Both the position numbers and the translations under genes were made by a program. The notes beneath the pieces are model-generated. The model saw only the letters and a list, made by a program, of their open reading frames with translations. It was not told the origin of the DNA and ran no database searches. DNA of 64,000 nt from Clavaria fumosa (lineage: Eukaryota > Basidiomycota > Agaricomycetes > Agaricales > Clavariaceae), in contig OX637797.1 of the NCBI GenBank assembly GCA_951802425.1, positions 2,790,001 to 2,854,000 on the forward strand, given 5' to 3'. This document shows, in pieces, positions 21,751 to 32,023 of the stretch; position 1 is the stretch's first letter; each line of letters begins with the position of its first letter.

Positions 21751-24700
21751 TTAAGGCTGGGCATCTCGACCTGCCAACTTCGCCTTGTCAGGGTATTGCT
21801 GGAAGAAGTCCCGGAGCAACAGTGCAACATTAGTGAGGTTGCGATGAGGTTCCCAGGTGTTCTCCTCTGCAGGGTATCCTAACCACTTCACCAAATACTT
21901 CACTCCCCGTCCAACCTTCTTGACATCAAGAATTTCCTCCACCTCATACTCCAAGTGGTCATCGTCAATCGTGGGGGGTGGGGGTGGAGGCAAGTTCTGG
22001 GAAGGGAAAGAGGGAGCAATATACGGGGTGAGTAGCAACTCATTGAAAACCTGGTGAATGCACCATGCTCGGGGGAGCTTGAGTCGGTATGCTGCTGGTC
22101 CAACCTTCTCTTCGATAGTGAAGGGTCCAGCCTGCTTGTTGTCAAGCTTCTTGGATGGTCGATCCATTTTCAGGTTCTGGGTATCCAGCCAGACTAAGTC
22201 CCCCTTTGAGTATTCATGACTTGGGCGCTTTCCTTTATCATAGCTAGCCTTCATCGCATCTGCCGCCTTCCCCATTGCATCCCTGGCTGCTCTTCGGGAT
22301 TCTGTGAGCTTGGCCATCCACTCATCTGCTGCAGGGTTCACTTCAGAGGGTGGCCGGATACCACCATTCCAAGGGTGCCGGCCATACTCCAGATAGAAAG
22401 GTGTGAATCCAGTGGCTGAGTGCTCATGGTTATTGAGTGCGAATTTGGCTGTGGATAGCCACTCTGCCCAATCATCCTGCAGATGGTCAACATAGGCCTG
22501 GAGATACACTTCAACCTCCTGATTGACCCGCTCTGTCTGTCCATCTGTTTGTGGGTGGAAGGCAGTGCTCGGGTTCGCCTTAACTCCAATCATCCCATAG
22601 AACTCCCTCATGAATCTGGACACAAATTGGGTTCCCCAGTCACTCACAACTTTCTGCGGGACTCCATGGTCGCGGAAGACCTGGTCTCGAAGGATCCGAG
22701 CAGCACCAAGTCCTGTGAGGTCAAGGCCAATAGCTTCGATGAGAGTTCATTTTGTAAACTTGTCGACAATGACAAGGATCGCATTGTGACCATGTGAGAG
22801 GGGGAAAGGCCCAACAATGTCCCAAGAGATGACTGCCCAGGGGCTCTCAGGGACAGGGTGCAGATGGAGCGGAGCAGCGCGCCTGGTACGATCAGGCTTG
22901 ATTCGTTGGCATGTCTCGCATCCACCTGCATACCGATTGGAATCCTTCACCATACCCACCCACCAGTAGGACCTCAGCAGAGCCGCCCTCAGTTTCTGTG
23001 GACCAAGGTGCCCTGCGATGGGGAGGTCATGCTCAAAGGTGAGCACTGCCTCACGTGCTTCTGGGGGCACCCAAGTGATTTCTGCCTTCTGCCAGAGTCC
23101 CATCCGATCTCTCGTCCACTCATCATCAAGCTCCTCCGGCTTCTGCACATATACCGCGCTGTTTTTCTGGAGTAGCGTCTCCGTCTCCAATGTGAACGAT
23201 GTGTGGGTCTCAGCCTCTGGGAAGACCTGTACTGGTGCATCCTCCTCCACCATCTCTCCATAATCTGGCCTCTGTGAGAGTGCATCCGCTTTCGTGTTTG
23301 ACTTCCCAGTACGGTACTTGATCTTGAAGTCAAAGCACTGGAGCTCTCCAACCCAACGGACCTGCCTCGGTTTCAACTTCTGGGGCTTCCGGAAGTACTG
23401 GAGGTTAGCATGGTCCATCCAGATTTTGATAGTCTCTTCCACCCCAATCAGGTAAGCCCACCACTCACGTAGTGCCCAGATTACAGCCAGGAACTCCTTG
23501 TTGTACACATCATAATTCATCTCAGCTGCAGTGAGGGCTTTGGAGATGTAGTCTACAACTCTCCAAGTCCCATCCACCTGCTGCTGTGAGAGAACTCCTC
23601 CAGTCGCCAAGTTGCTCGCATCCGTTTCTACCTTCCATCTCCCTTTGTCTTGTGGTAGAGCCAAGACCGGGGCTGATACTAGTGCCAGGCAGAGACCTTG
23701 GAAGGCTGCTTCCTCCTCCTCCTCCCATCTCCACGGGACTTTCCCTGTCAGCCGGAAGAGTGGTTTTGCCCGGGCAGAGAGGTTCGGGATGTGCCGGCGG
23801 AGGTAGTTCAGCATCCCGTTGAATCTTTGTACCTCTTTCACATTTTTCGGTCTGGGCCAGTTACGGATCGCCGCGCCTTTAGCTGGGTCATGCTCTAGAC
23901 GGTTGTGGGAGATCTTCATCCCCAGGAAGAAAACCTCACTCTTCTCGAACTCGCACTTGCTGAGTCTGAGACACAGGCCATTCTCCCCAAACTTCTTCAA
24001 GACCCAATCCATCCAATACCGATGTGTAGCCAAATCCTCTGCAAACACTATAACATCATCGACATAGGCTCGGACATGCCCCCCTGCAATCTCTTCTCTC
24101 AACACATAGTTCATGAAGCGCTGGAAGGTTGCAGGCGCATTCTGCAGCCCAAACCACATAACTGCCGGTTTGAAGAGTCCACGAGGCGTTAGGAAAGCAC
24201 AGCGGTGCTGATGTTCTGGCCAGACCTGCATCAATGGGAAACCTCCCTTCACATCAATCTTGGAATAGATGGTCACCCCCTTTAACACATCCACAGTGTC
24301 TCGTATGAGGGGGAGGGGGTACTTGTCTTTGATTAGATACGAGTTCAGCCTAGAGTAATCGATAATCGGCCACAGCTTGTCCTTCTCACGTTTGAAGAAG
24401 AAGGGGCTTGTGTACGGGGACTTCGAAGGTCGGATTTGTCCAGAAGCTAGCTGCTCATCCACCCAGCAATTCATTTCCACCATCTCTTCTCGCGTCAGAG
24501 AGTATAGCTTAGAGGAGAGGTGTCCAGGGTCTGTTTTAAACTCGATTTTGATATCAAAGTCAGGGTGGGAGCGGGGGAGCTCATCCCACTTTGCTTCACT
24601 AAAAACCAAAGGGTAGCGGCTGGGCCAATCAGGGGTAGGGCCAGTGTTGGGAAAACAGGTGTCCGGGATACTGGCCAAGGCCAGGGTACTCGCTTTTGGT

Positions 24701-25374
24701 GGAACTGAGGGTCGAACAGGGGACCGGTGGCTGTGTGGGGAGGAGGCACAGGTGTTGGGGCAGCGGGTGAGCCTTACTTCAGCTTTCACCCAGTCAATCT
24801 CTGGATTATGACGCTTTAGCCAATCATGCCCAAGGATCGCCGTGTGGGACTGGGTCTTCCCTAGCAGGAAGTGGATCCGCTCCTGGTGGTCGCCAACCAT
24901 CACAAGCAGCTCCATCCCATACCGGATCTTACCATCTCTGTTCTGTGTTCCATCCACATTATACATGGTGATTGGATTCAGCAAGGGAGATGGTTCCAAT
25001 CCCACTTTTTTTGCCCACTCCAAGTCCATAAAGCAGTTGGTGCAGCCTGAGTCGACAAGGGCTTTCGTAGTTGCCCCTTTGCCAGTGCTGAGAGCCTCCA
25101 GGTGCACCTGGATGGAGAGCTCTCAGGGCATATGCAATAGGGTGTCCTTCAGCACCTCTGCAAGGTGCTTTGTTGGCTCCACTTGGCTGCTAGTCCCCTT
25201 TTCTCTTTTCGGTATTTCACTTTTAGCGGTTTCCATTTCCGCTTTGTCCTTCACCTCAGCCCCAATCCAGGTGTGTCTCCGCTGCAAAATAGTGTATTTT
25301 GGGATACTAGCTGTGGGTACAGGGACAGGAGGGGGGCTGGGATATCTACTCCTGAGACTCCAGTTCAGACTCAC
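21751..25374 (-). pseudogene. Nested gypsy Pol: protease, RT, RNase H, integrase, chromodomain
   Basis: One frame of about 1200 codons with two TGA stops, at 25123-25125 and 22747-22749. Domains in order: protease (ALVDSGCTNCFMD), RT with catalytic YVDDVIVFAED, RNase H (ETDASNLATGG, YDVYNKEFLAV), the H2C2 finger (HDLPIAGH..CETCQRIK), the integrase core (SWDIVGPF, VSDWGTQFVS, HPQTDGQTER), and a chromodomain ending TWEPHRNL near 21800. The second stop follows DKFTK, where the copy at 1-1486 has Arg. The frame begins inside gag with a 4-nt overlap (gag stop 25371-25373), so translation would need recoding. The copy is otherwise intact and recent. Confidence 0.92.
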
Positions 25375-26372
25375 TGGGCCTCGTCTCCAAAATCCGGCTC
25401 CTCAACAGGAGCCCTCTTCTCTCTCTCGAGCAAATCCAGGTGGTCTCGGAGCAGTGCAATCTCATTCTCATAGTCCTCTGCACTATGTGCCTGGCTTTCC
25501 ACGGTGCAGACCTGCGGCCTCGGGATCTGCAGACGTGTGTCCTGGAGCTGGCAATCTCTCACCATGTGACCAGCTTGGCCACATCGGAAGCAGGTGCGCA
25601 ACACTCCAGGGGCACGGGCACGATCCACCACCATGGCATCACCGGCATTGGTGGGACGTGGCATGGTGGGAGGGGCAGGGGTGCAGGCCAGAGGCTGGGC
25701 CAGGAAGGGATGGGGGGCTGGGGCGAAGCGGGTTTGTTGAGGGAGGGGGTGGCTGGTTGCAGGCAGAGCAGGACGCACAGAGTTCTGTTGTGCGATGACT
25801 CCATCGAGGCGACACTGCTGAGCATCTAGCTTTTCGGCAAGTGCCTTCCACTGCACGTAGGTCTCTGGCATTGGCAAAACACCATAGACCTTTCCCACTA
25901 GCCTCCTGCTCAGATTCGACTCCAGCCAATGGACCAGGATGTCCGAATCGGCCACTTCTGTCATCCCCGCTCTTCGGAACATCATTTCGAACTTTGTGAA
26001 GAACTCAGGTGCCGTCATGACACCCTGTTTCAACCTCGCAATGTCTGCGAGGGCAGTCGCATGGTCATTCAGGTCATCGAACACTCACTTCATCTCTTCC
26101 ACAAATTCTGCCCAGGTTCCAACCTCGTTGTTACCCAGGATTTCCTCTCCCTTCACATTTGCCCATTCTGCGGCAAACCCCTTGCCAGTAATTTTGCTGA
26201 GGGTGTAGAGGACCTTTGCCAGGTCCGTGGCATAGATTATCAGATTCGCCATAAACAGGAGGCAGAGCGACCAGAGGAATGTACGGAAATTTCTTTTTTG
26301 CCCATTGAATGGGGCGATGACTAAATCCAGCCTCGTGGCATGGACTTCAGGCAGGGCGACGTGGTCAGCCAT
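25371..26372 (-). pseudogene. Nested gypsy Gag with zinc knuckle
   Basis: The ATG at 26372-26370 opens Gag. A TGA at 26085-26087 splits it between VEEMK and VFDDLN, most simply a CGA-to-TGA change. The capsid region is followed by a Pro/Ala-rich linker and a CX2CX4HX4C knuckle CFRCGQAGHMVRDC, then an acidic coil-like C-terminus (ENEIALLRDHLDLLERE). The gag end overlaps the pol frame. Confidence 0.88.
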
Positions 26373-27024
26373 CACAGACCCTGGTGGTGGTGATGGGGTT
26401 TTGGGGACGTCAGTAACGGGGGAATCGGGGGGGAGCTGGGCTTGACCTGGTCTCAGACGCAGACGCTGTAAATAGAATTCCGGGCCTTGGGCACTCAGGA
26501 TTTCTTCGATCTCTTAGCAGTCCTGTCCTCTCAGGCTGCTCTCTATGTATCTAGGTACTTATAGAACTCTTATTCTATAAAACTTGTTGCTAGCGTGGGG
26601 CCCGAATGGTGTCCCAGGTGGTCACTCCACAACTCCTAGTGAGTTGCCCGTGTGCCCTTCTGACAATGGTCACAGAGCAAGGCCCTGTCCACTGGACCAG
26701 GAAACTACAGAAAAACTATGTATAGGGCCTTTCCGTGCCCTGTACACTACACGATTCACTGGTACGTAGCTGTAAAGCAAAGTTCCGGGCCTTTGGCACT
26801 TGGTGTCTCTTGGGGAGGGTCACAGTAGACTTCCTCCGGGTCTGGTCACGTGTATCTACACACAGTAAAAATTTCACACAGTTCTGTTGCACACCGTGGG
26901 CAGGGTAAAGAGAAAGAGGATGAGGGGGATAAGCTGTCACAGAGTGTGACAGTTTGAGATAGGGGTCCAGGCTAGCCAGGTTGGGACACAGGGCTAGGGC
27001 GGACAGGGGTTGATGTTAGTATTG
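26373..27024 (-). other. 5' leader of the nested gypsy element
   Basis: The stretch between the 5' LTR and gag has no convincing ORF. A motif close to TTCCGGGCCTTGGGCACT occurs near 26478 and, slightly altered, near 26780. This suggests an internal repeat in the leader, the place where packaging signals are expected. Confidence 0.5.
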
Positions 27025-27329
27025 TGTCAGACTTAGTCTCACGGTTCACACAACTTAACGTAAGGTCGATGATGATGATACTAACATAAGGGGAAAAGGG
27101 TACAAGTAAGAAAACGACGTGGTATATATAGCGAACGGTTCGGGAGTTGCCGGCGTTCCCACGCTCGGACCCCGTGCGTCACGTGATGCGTCCAGGCCCG
27201 GGTCACGTGATTTTCCCATTATGTAATCCACCACCCGTTCGGGTCACGTGACTCATCCACAAACTTCCCGCAACTCTTTTGCGATCCTTTCTTGGCCTTT
27301 CCAACCTGCTTATGTAAGCGATCCTGACA
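27025..27329 (-). repeat. LTR (5' end of nested gypsy)
   Basis: The upstream 305-bp LTR of the nested element, followed on the plus strand by the GGAGA duplication at 27330-27334. Confidence 0.94.
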
Positions 27330-27334
27330 GGAGA

Positions 27335-27884
27335 CTGGATCAAGTTCAACAAACAGCTAGACCACGCTTTCACAGATAGGAACGAAGGACGGCAAGTGAT
27401 GGAAAAGATGGAAGGGCAAAGGCAAGGAAGGGACCCAGCCATGACATATTTCCTCAAACTAGAGCAGCTGGCAGCAGCGGCAGGAATCAACCTGTATATG
27501 GATCCACAGGCGATACTGCGATGCGAGCGAGGGCTTAACAACGACCTAGTCGACAGGATCTATATGGCAGGGATGGCCCCGACAACCTATGTGACCTACA
27601 AGGACCGAGCTGTCGAGTTGGACAAGATGATGCGGAGGCAAGTGCTACGAAAGAAACAGAACCCATCCCGACAATACAAGATCAAGATTCCGGAGGCACT
27701 GAAGGTCGATGCCATGCAGGTCGATAGGTTCCATGCCCCTAGAGGGAATTGCTACAACTGCAATGAGACTGGACATTTTGCAAGGGCTTGCCTGAAGCCC
27801 AAGAAAACCGAGAACCGAGTGACAACTACCAACAAAACTGGACCTGCCAAAGAGAAACAGGATTTTGCAAGTGAGAGTACATAA
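27335..27884 (+). pseudogene. gypsy Gag, C-terminal part with zinc knuckle
   Basis: This continues the Gag frame from 21434. It encodes the second half of the capsid region (FLKLEQLAAAAGINLYMD, CERGLNNDLVDRIYMAG) and a CX2CX4HX4C knuckle CYNCNETGHFARAC near 27750-27791. It ends at TAA 27882-27884. Confidence 0.88.
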
Positions 27885-27955
27885 ACGGTTGTGTGTATCT
27901 CTCAAAGAATAAAGCGTGTTCAACTGAAATCGACTGAGATAAGACTCAGCTCATA

Positions 27956-30900
27956 GTGACAGCAGAGATCGTGCATATGAGGAGCAGGAAACAGTTCACC
28001 ACAAAAGCACTCATAGACAGCAGCTGCACAAGAAGTTGCATCGATGCCGGGTTGGTAGCGAAACAAGGATGGCCTACGGAGCGACTCCCACAGCCCATAC
28101 AGATCATGTACGCCGACAGAAGGATAAACCCCGAGGGTACAGCGACGTCTTTTTGCGAAGTGATTGCAAAGGTGGATGGTCAAGAAACGATGATCCGGCC
28201 CTTGGTCACGAAACTGGATAAATCCATACTGTATCTGGGATATGACTGGTTGGTTGGAGCCAACCCAAAGATCGATTGGAGGACCTCAAAGATTGGCCGA
28301 GTGTTGCTCATCGACAAACCTGATTACGTGAAAGAATATCTGGAGGTATTCTGCAAGATGAGATGTGAAGAGCTGCTGCCGCACCAGAGCTGGGACCACA
28401 AGATTGAACTCACCACTGATGCTATGCCCCGAGGAAAGGTGTATCTGATAAGCCAGAAGGAACAGGAAGCACTCGACAAGTTAATCGAGGAAGGACTTAG
28501 GAGCGGGAGGCTGAGGAAGAGTAACTCACCCTACGCATCACCTTTCTTCTTTAGAACGAAGAAGGGGACAGACGAACTATGAGGAATCCAAGACTATTGA
28601 GGTTTAAATGTGATTATGAAGAAAGACAGGTACCCGTTACCACTGCTATCGAGAATGGTCGAAACAGGCACGATCAGGAAGGTCTACATGAAAATGGACT
28701 TATGGAAAGGTTTTAACCTGATTCAACTAAGGGAGGAAGATGAGGATAAGGCCGCCTTCATCACCAATCGAGGACTACTAGCGCCAAGAGTCATGCAGTT
28801 CGGGCTATGTAATGCACCGGCTACCTTTCAGAGAATGATGGACGAGGTCCTATGCGAGGAAATACAGACAGGGACGGTCGAGGTCTACGTGAACAACATC
28901 CTCATACACACAGAAATGGTAGAAGAAAACAGGACGATGACCCGACGAGTACTAATGAAACTACACAATAACCGACTATACTGTGTGAAGAAGAAGTGCC
29001 TATTCGAAGTGGATGAAGTGGACTTCTTAGGAGCGAGGATCAAGGGAGGAAAGGCAAGGATCAGCCTGGACCAGATAAGCGCAGTTTGCAAGCTGAAGGA
29101 ACCAAGGAACAAGAGACAGCTCCGCAGGATCCTAGGGATATTCGGAGTTTACAGGAAATTCTTAAAAGACTACTCAAAGATGGTGAAACCGTTGACAGCC
29201 CTTACCGGAGACGTACCCTGGACCTGGACAGACGAGATACATGGGAAGGCCTTCAGGGCTGGGATCAACACGATCACGGAAAGCCCAGTACTCACGCAGC
29301 TGAAGGACAGAGGACAACTCTGCATCGAGACGGATGTGTCGGATGTAGCTACTGGGGCAGTACTGTCGCAACTTGAGGACGATGGAAAGTGGCATCCGGT
29401 CGCCTTCCACTCGAAGACATTGGGAGAACACGAGAGGAACTATTCAACCTACAACAAAGAACTACTCGCCATACTAAAAGCACTACAGGAGTGGAGGCAT
29501 ATCTTACTCTCAGGAAAGCAACCATTCGAGATCCTGACTGATCACAGGAACCTCGTATATTTCAGGGACCCACAGAAGTTATCAAGGAGACAGGCCGGGT
29601 GGTCAACACAACTACAAGACTACAAGTTTGTAATTCGACACGTACCCAGGAAAGGAAACCACCCAGCAGACGAGCTAAGCCGACCCGGGGACGAAGGAAC
29701 GAAACCTGTGGTGGAGCCCACTGTACTGTTACCAGAGAAATGCTTCGTACGAGCATTGGCCCCAGCCGAGGATATCGAAGGACGAATTTTCAGAGCCCAC
29801 AATCACCAAACCACAGGACACCCGGGGATAGCAAGGACTTTGGATCTGGTGAGGAGGAGCAGAGGACAATGGCCCACGATGAAGAAAGATGTGGAAAGAT
29901 ACATGAAAGGATGTCCTGTATGTCAGAAAGCGAAGCCCAGGAATCGAGGAGTACTGACGGAACTACACCCCACGACAGTGCCGCCGGGACCCTGGGAACA
30001 TATCGGATGGGACATAGTAGGACCACTTCCCAAGTCTAGCGGAAAGGACACGATCCTTTGTATCACCGACATGTTCACAAAAGGAATCAAACTAGAAGCT
30101 ATCACGACTACGATTACCAGCGAAGGAGTTGCCAGGATACTTAGGGACAGAGTGTATAGAGAGGAAGGGCTACCGACCAAGATATACAGCAATCAAGGAC
30201 CACAATTCGCCAGTTGATTTATGAAGGAACTTTACAGGCTGATTGGAATCAAACTGAACATCAGCATGCCGTACCACCTGCAGACAGACAGACAAACAGA
30301 ATGAGTAAATCGGGAGATAGGGAAGTACCTACGGATTTACGTGGAGAAACAATTGGAGTGGTTGGACTGGATAGCGGCCGCTGAATTCGCCTATAACAAC
30401 TCTTTGCACAGCGCTACAGGACACTCCCCCTTCTGGCTCAACAAAGGACGCCACCTGAGGGGGTACCCGACCGACGAGACGAACGAATCCCACGTACCCA
30501 CAGTAATCGACTTCATAGAGACAATCAGGACCAGTTGCGATATAGCCAGACAAAGCCTAGAAAGGACGAAGATAGCGATGAAGAGACGATACGACTGATA
30601 CCGATCAGACCCTGAGATCTATGAAGCAGGAATGAAGGTGCTTGTGAGCAGCCAGCATCTTCCGAGCTTATGAGGAATGGCGAAGCTGGACACTGAGTGG
30701 AGAGGCCCGTTCGAGGTTATCGAAAGGATAGGACAGGCATCATATTGGCTTGCCATGCCCTCTCACTGGAAAGGACATGATATATTCCACGGCGAGAAAC
30801 TCAAGAGATATCACGAACCAGAGTTTCCTGGCCAGTTAGCGAGGAGCATACCACCCAACCCGATGTTTGTGGATGGAGGACCAGTCTACGAAGTTGAGGA

Positions 30901-31039
30901 GGTACTGGGGAAGCGAAGGAAAGGACACAGATGGGAATACCTGATACACTGGAAAGGATACCCACCTGAGGAAGATACCTGGGAGCCGGAAGCGAATCTG
31001 GACAACTGTACGAAGGCCCTATGCAACTTCGAGGCTTGA
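27956..31039 (+). pseudogene. Outer gypsy Pol: protease, RT, RNase H, integrase, chromodomain
   Basis: A single frame interrupted only by TGA codons (28580-28582, another near 28600, 30215-30217, 30302-30304, 30596-30598, and one near 30672). At each, Arg is the expected residue from related Pol sequences. Domains: protease (ALIDSSCTRSCID), RT, RNase H (ETDVSDVATGA, YSTYNKELLAI), the H2C2 finger (HNHQTTGH..CPVCQKAK), integrase core (GWDIVGPLP, SNQGPQFAS), and chromodomain (YLIHWKGYPPEEDTWEPEANL). The RT box reads YVNNILIHT instead of YVDD, so both catalytic Asp are Asn. The protease and integrase also carry substitutions (DSSC, SNQG). Confidence 0.9.
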
Positions 31040-31068
31040 GGTCGAGCCTCCCAGGGAGGTGGGCAGAA

Positions 31069-31575
31069 TGTAACGATTTGGCTGCTCAGACCCAACGAGA
31101 CCCCCAACGGATACAGATCATGTGTGGCCTCCATGGGAAGCCAGACCCCTAGACCGACAATTCTATGACAGACATACGCTGACACTGTGAGCGCTATGAA
31201 GGATCACTATCAGGACAATGCCAAAGTACAAGGACTGAGCGCTAGGACGGCAGAGATGAGTATCAGCTGCGGTGGACCCACACACAGCCTCTCCCATCAG
31301 ATCGCAGTCGCACACAGCCCCTCCCATCAGACCGCAGCATCGGAGGTAGAACTCACTGCGTTCTTGATCACCGGTACAATGAGTAGCCAACCAGGTAACA
31401 TAGTAGCTGGAAGATATCGTCGGGTATTAGATACCCGACCCAATACCTATGAACAGTATAAATACATGACACCCATGTACTAGATTTCCCCTTAGCTTTG
31501 TTATCGAAAGAGCTTGTGCCCATTATCTGCCTCTCCATGAATAAGTCCATCCCTTACCAAGGACTGTTCGTTACA
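31069..31575 (+). repeat. 3' LTR of outer gypsy, TATA intact
   Basis: A 507-bp LTR starting TGTAAC and ending GTTCGTTACA. TATAAATA lies at 31457-31464 in the 31-bp segment missing from the 5' LTR. The CACACAGCC-type tandem unit is present as in the other copy. Confidence 0.92.
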
Positions 31576-31736
31576 CCATTAAGGTTGCAAGTAATCCCTC
31601 CTGAGAGTTTTACCAGCCATCCATCAATTGGGCAGAACCTCTATTGATGTGAATACTACCAGAGATACACATGCACCTGGATATGAGACAGGTTGCTCAG
31701 AGCCAATCTGCAGACATATTACCAGACACTCTGACT
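31576..31736. other. Spacer between gypsy and copia elements
   Basis: This is the right flank of the gypsy target (CCATT at 31576-31580) and the left flank of the copia target (TGACT at 31732-31736). It resumes at 36419. No gene is recognisable. Confidence 0.5.
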
Positions 31737-32011
31737 TATAAAGCAATGTGGTATAGGCACGGAAGGCTTAAGATCACGACAACTGGAGTTCACGCAAGAA
31801 ATGTGTATTGAGTAGTTGTAGGTGAACATAACAAAAGAGCACATACCTGGAGTTCACGCGAGAAACGTGAAGCTCCAGATACAGTGACGCGAAGATTATT
31901 CAAGGCGGCGAAGGCCCGTGCGCCCGCGGGCGCCAATTGAAATGGAGTCCGAAGTTATTCTACTAGTCCACAAAAGGTCGGATGTTAACCGAACACGCTC
32001 AAAGTCCGTCA
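31737..32011 (-). repeat. Copia LTR (3' end)
   Basis: A 275-bp LTR. The right end GTCCGTCA at 32004-32011 abuts internal sequence 12 nt from the Pol stop. Confidence 0.93.
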
Positions 32012-32023
32012 CTCCCACTTGAG

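Larger units (their letters stand above)
21435..27329 (-). mobile_element. Full-length Ty3/gypsy chromovirus nested in gag, target duplication GGAGA
   Basis: A 5895-bp minus-strand element with 305-bp LTRs at 21435-21739 and 27025-27329. LTR ends are TGTCAG..CTGACA. GGAGA flanks it at 21430-21434 and 27330-27334. It lies inside the gag gene of the 20058-31575 element, so it is younger. LTR copies differ at about 8 of 305 sites by eye. Gag and pol each carry TGA stops at likely former CGA codons. Confidence 0.96.
20058..31575 (+). mobile_element. Ty3/gypsy chromovirus split by a nested gypsy, target duplication CCATT
   Basis: LTRs at 20058-20533 (476 bp) and 31069-31575 (507 bp) are flanked by CCATT (20053-20057 and 31576-31580). 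The internal region is plus-strand: a pre-gag ORF, gag and pol with a chromodomain. A complete second gypsy element (21435-27329) lies inside gag. Without that insert the element would be about 5.6 kb. It is dead: gag is interrupted, pol has several in-frame TGA codons, and the RT active-site Asp pair is mutated. Confidence 0.95.
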
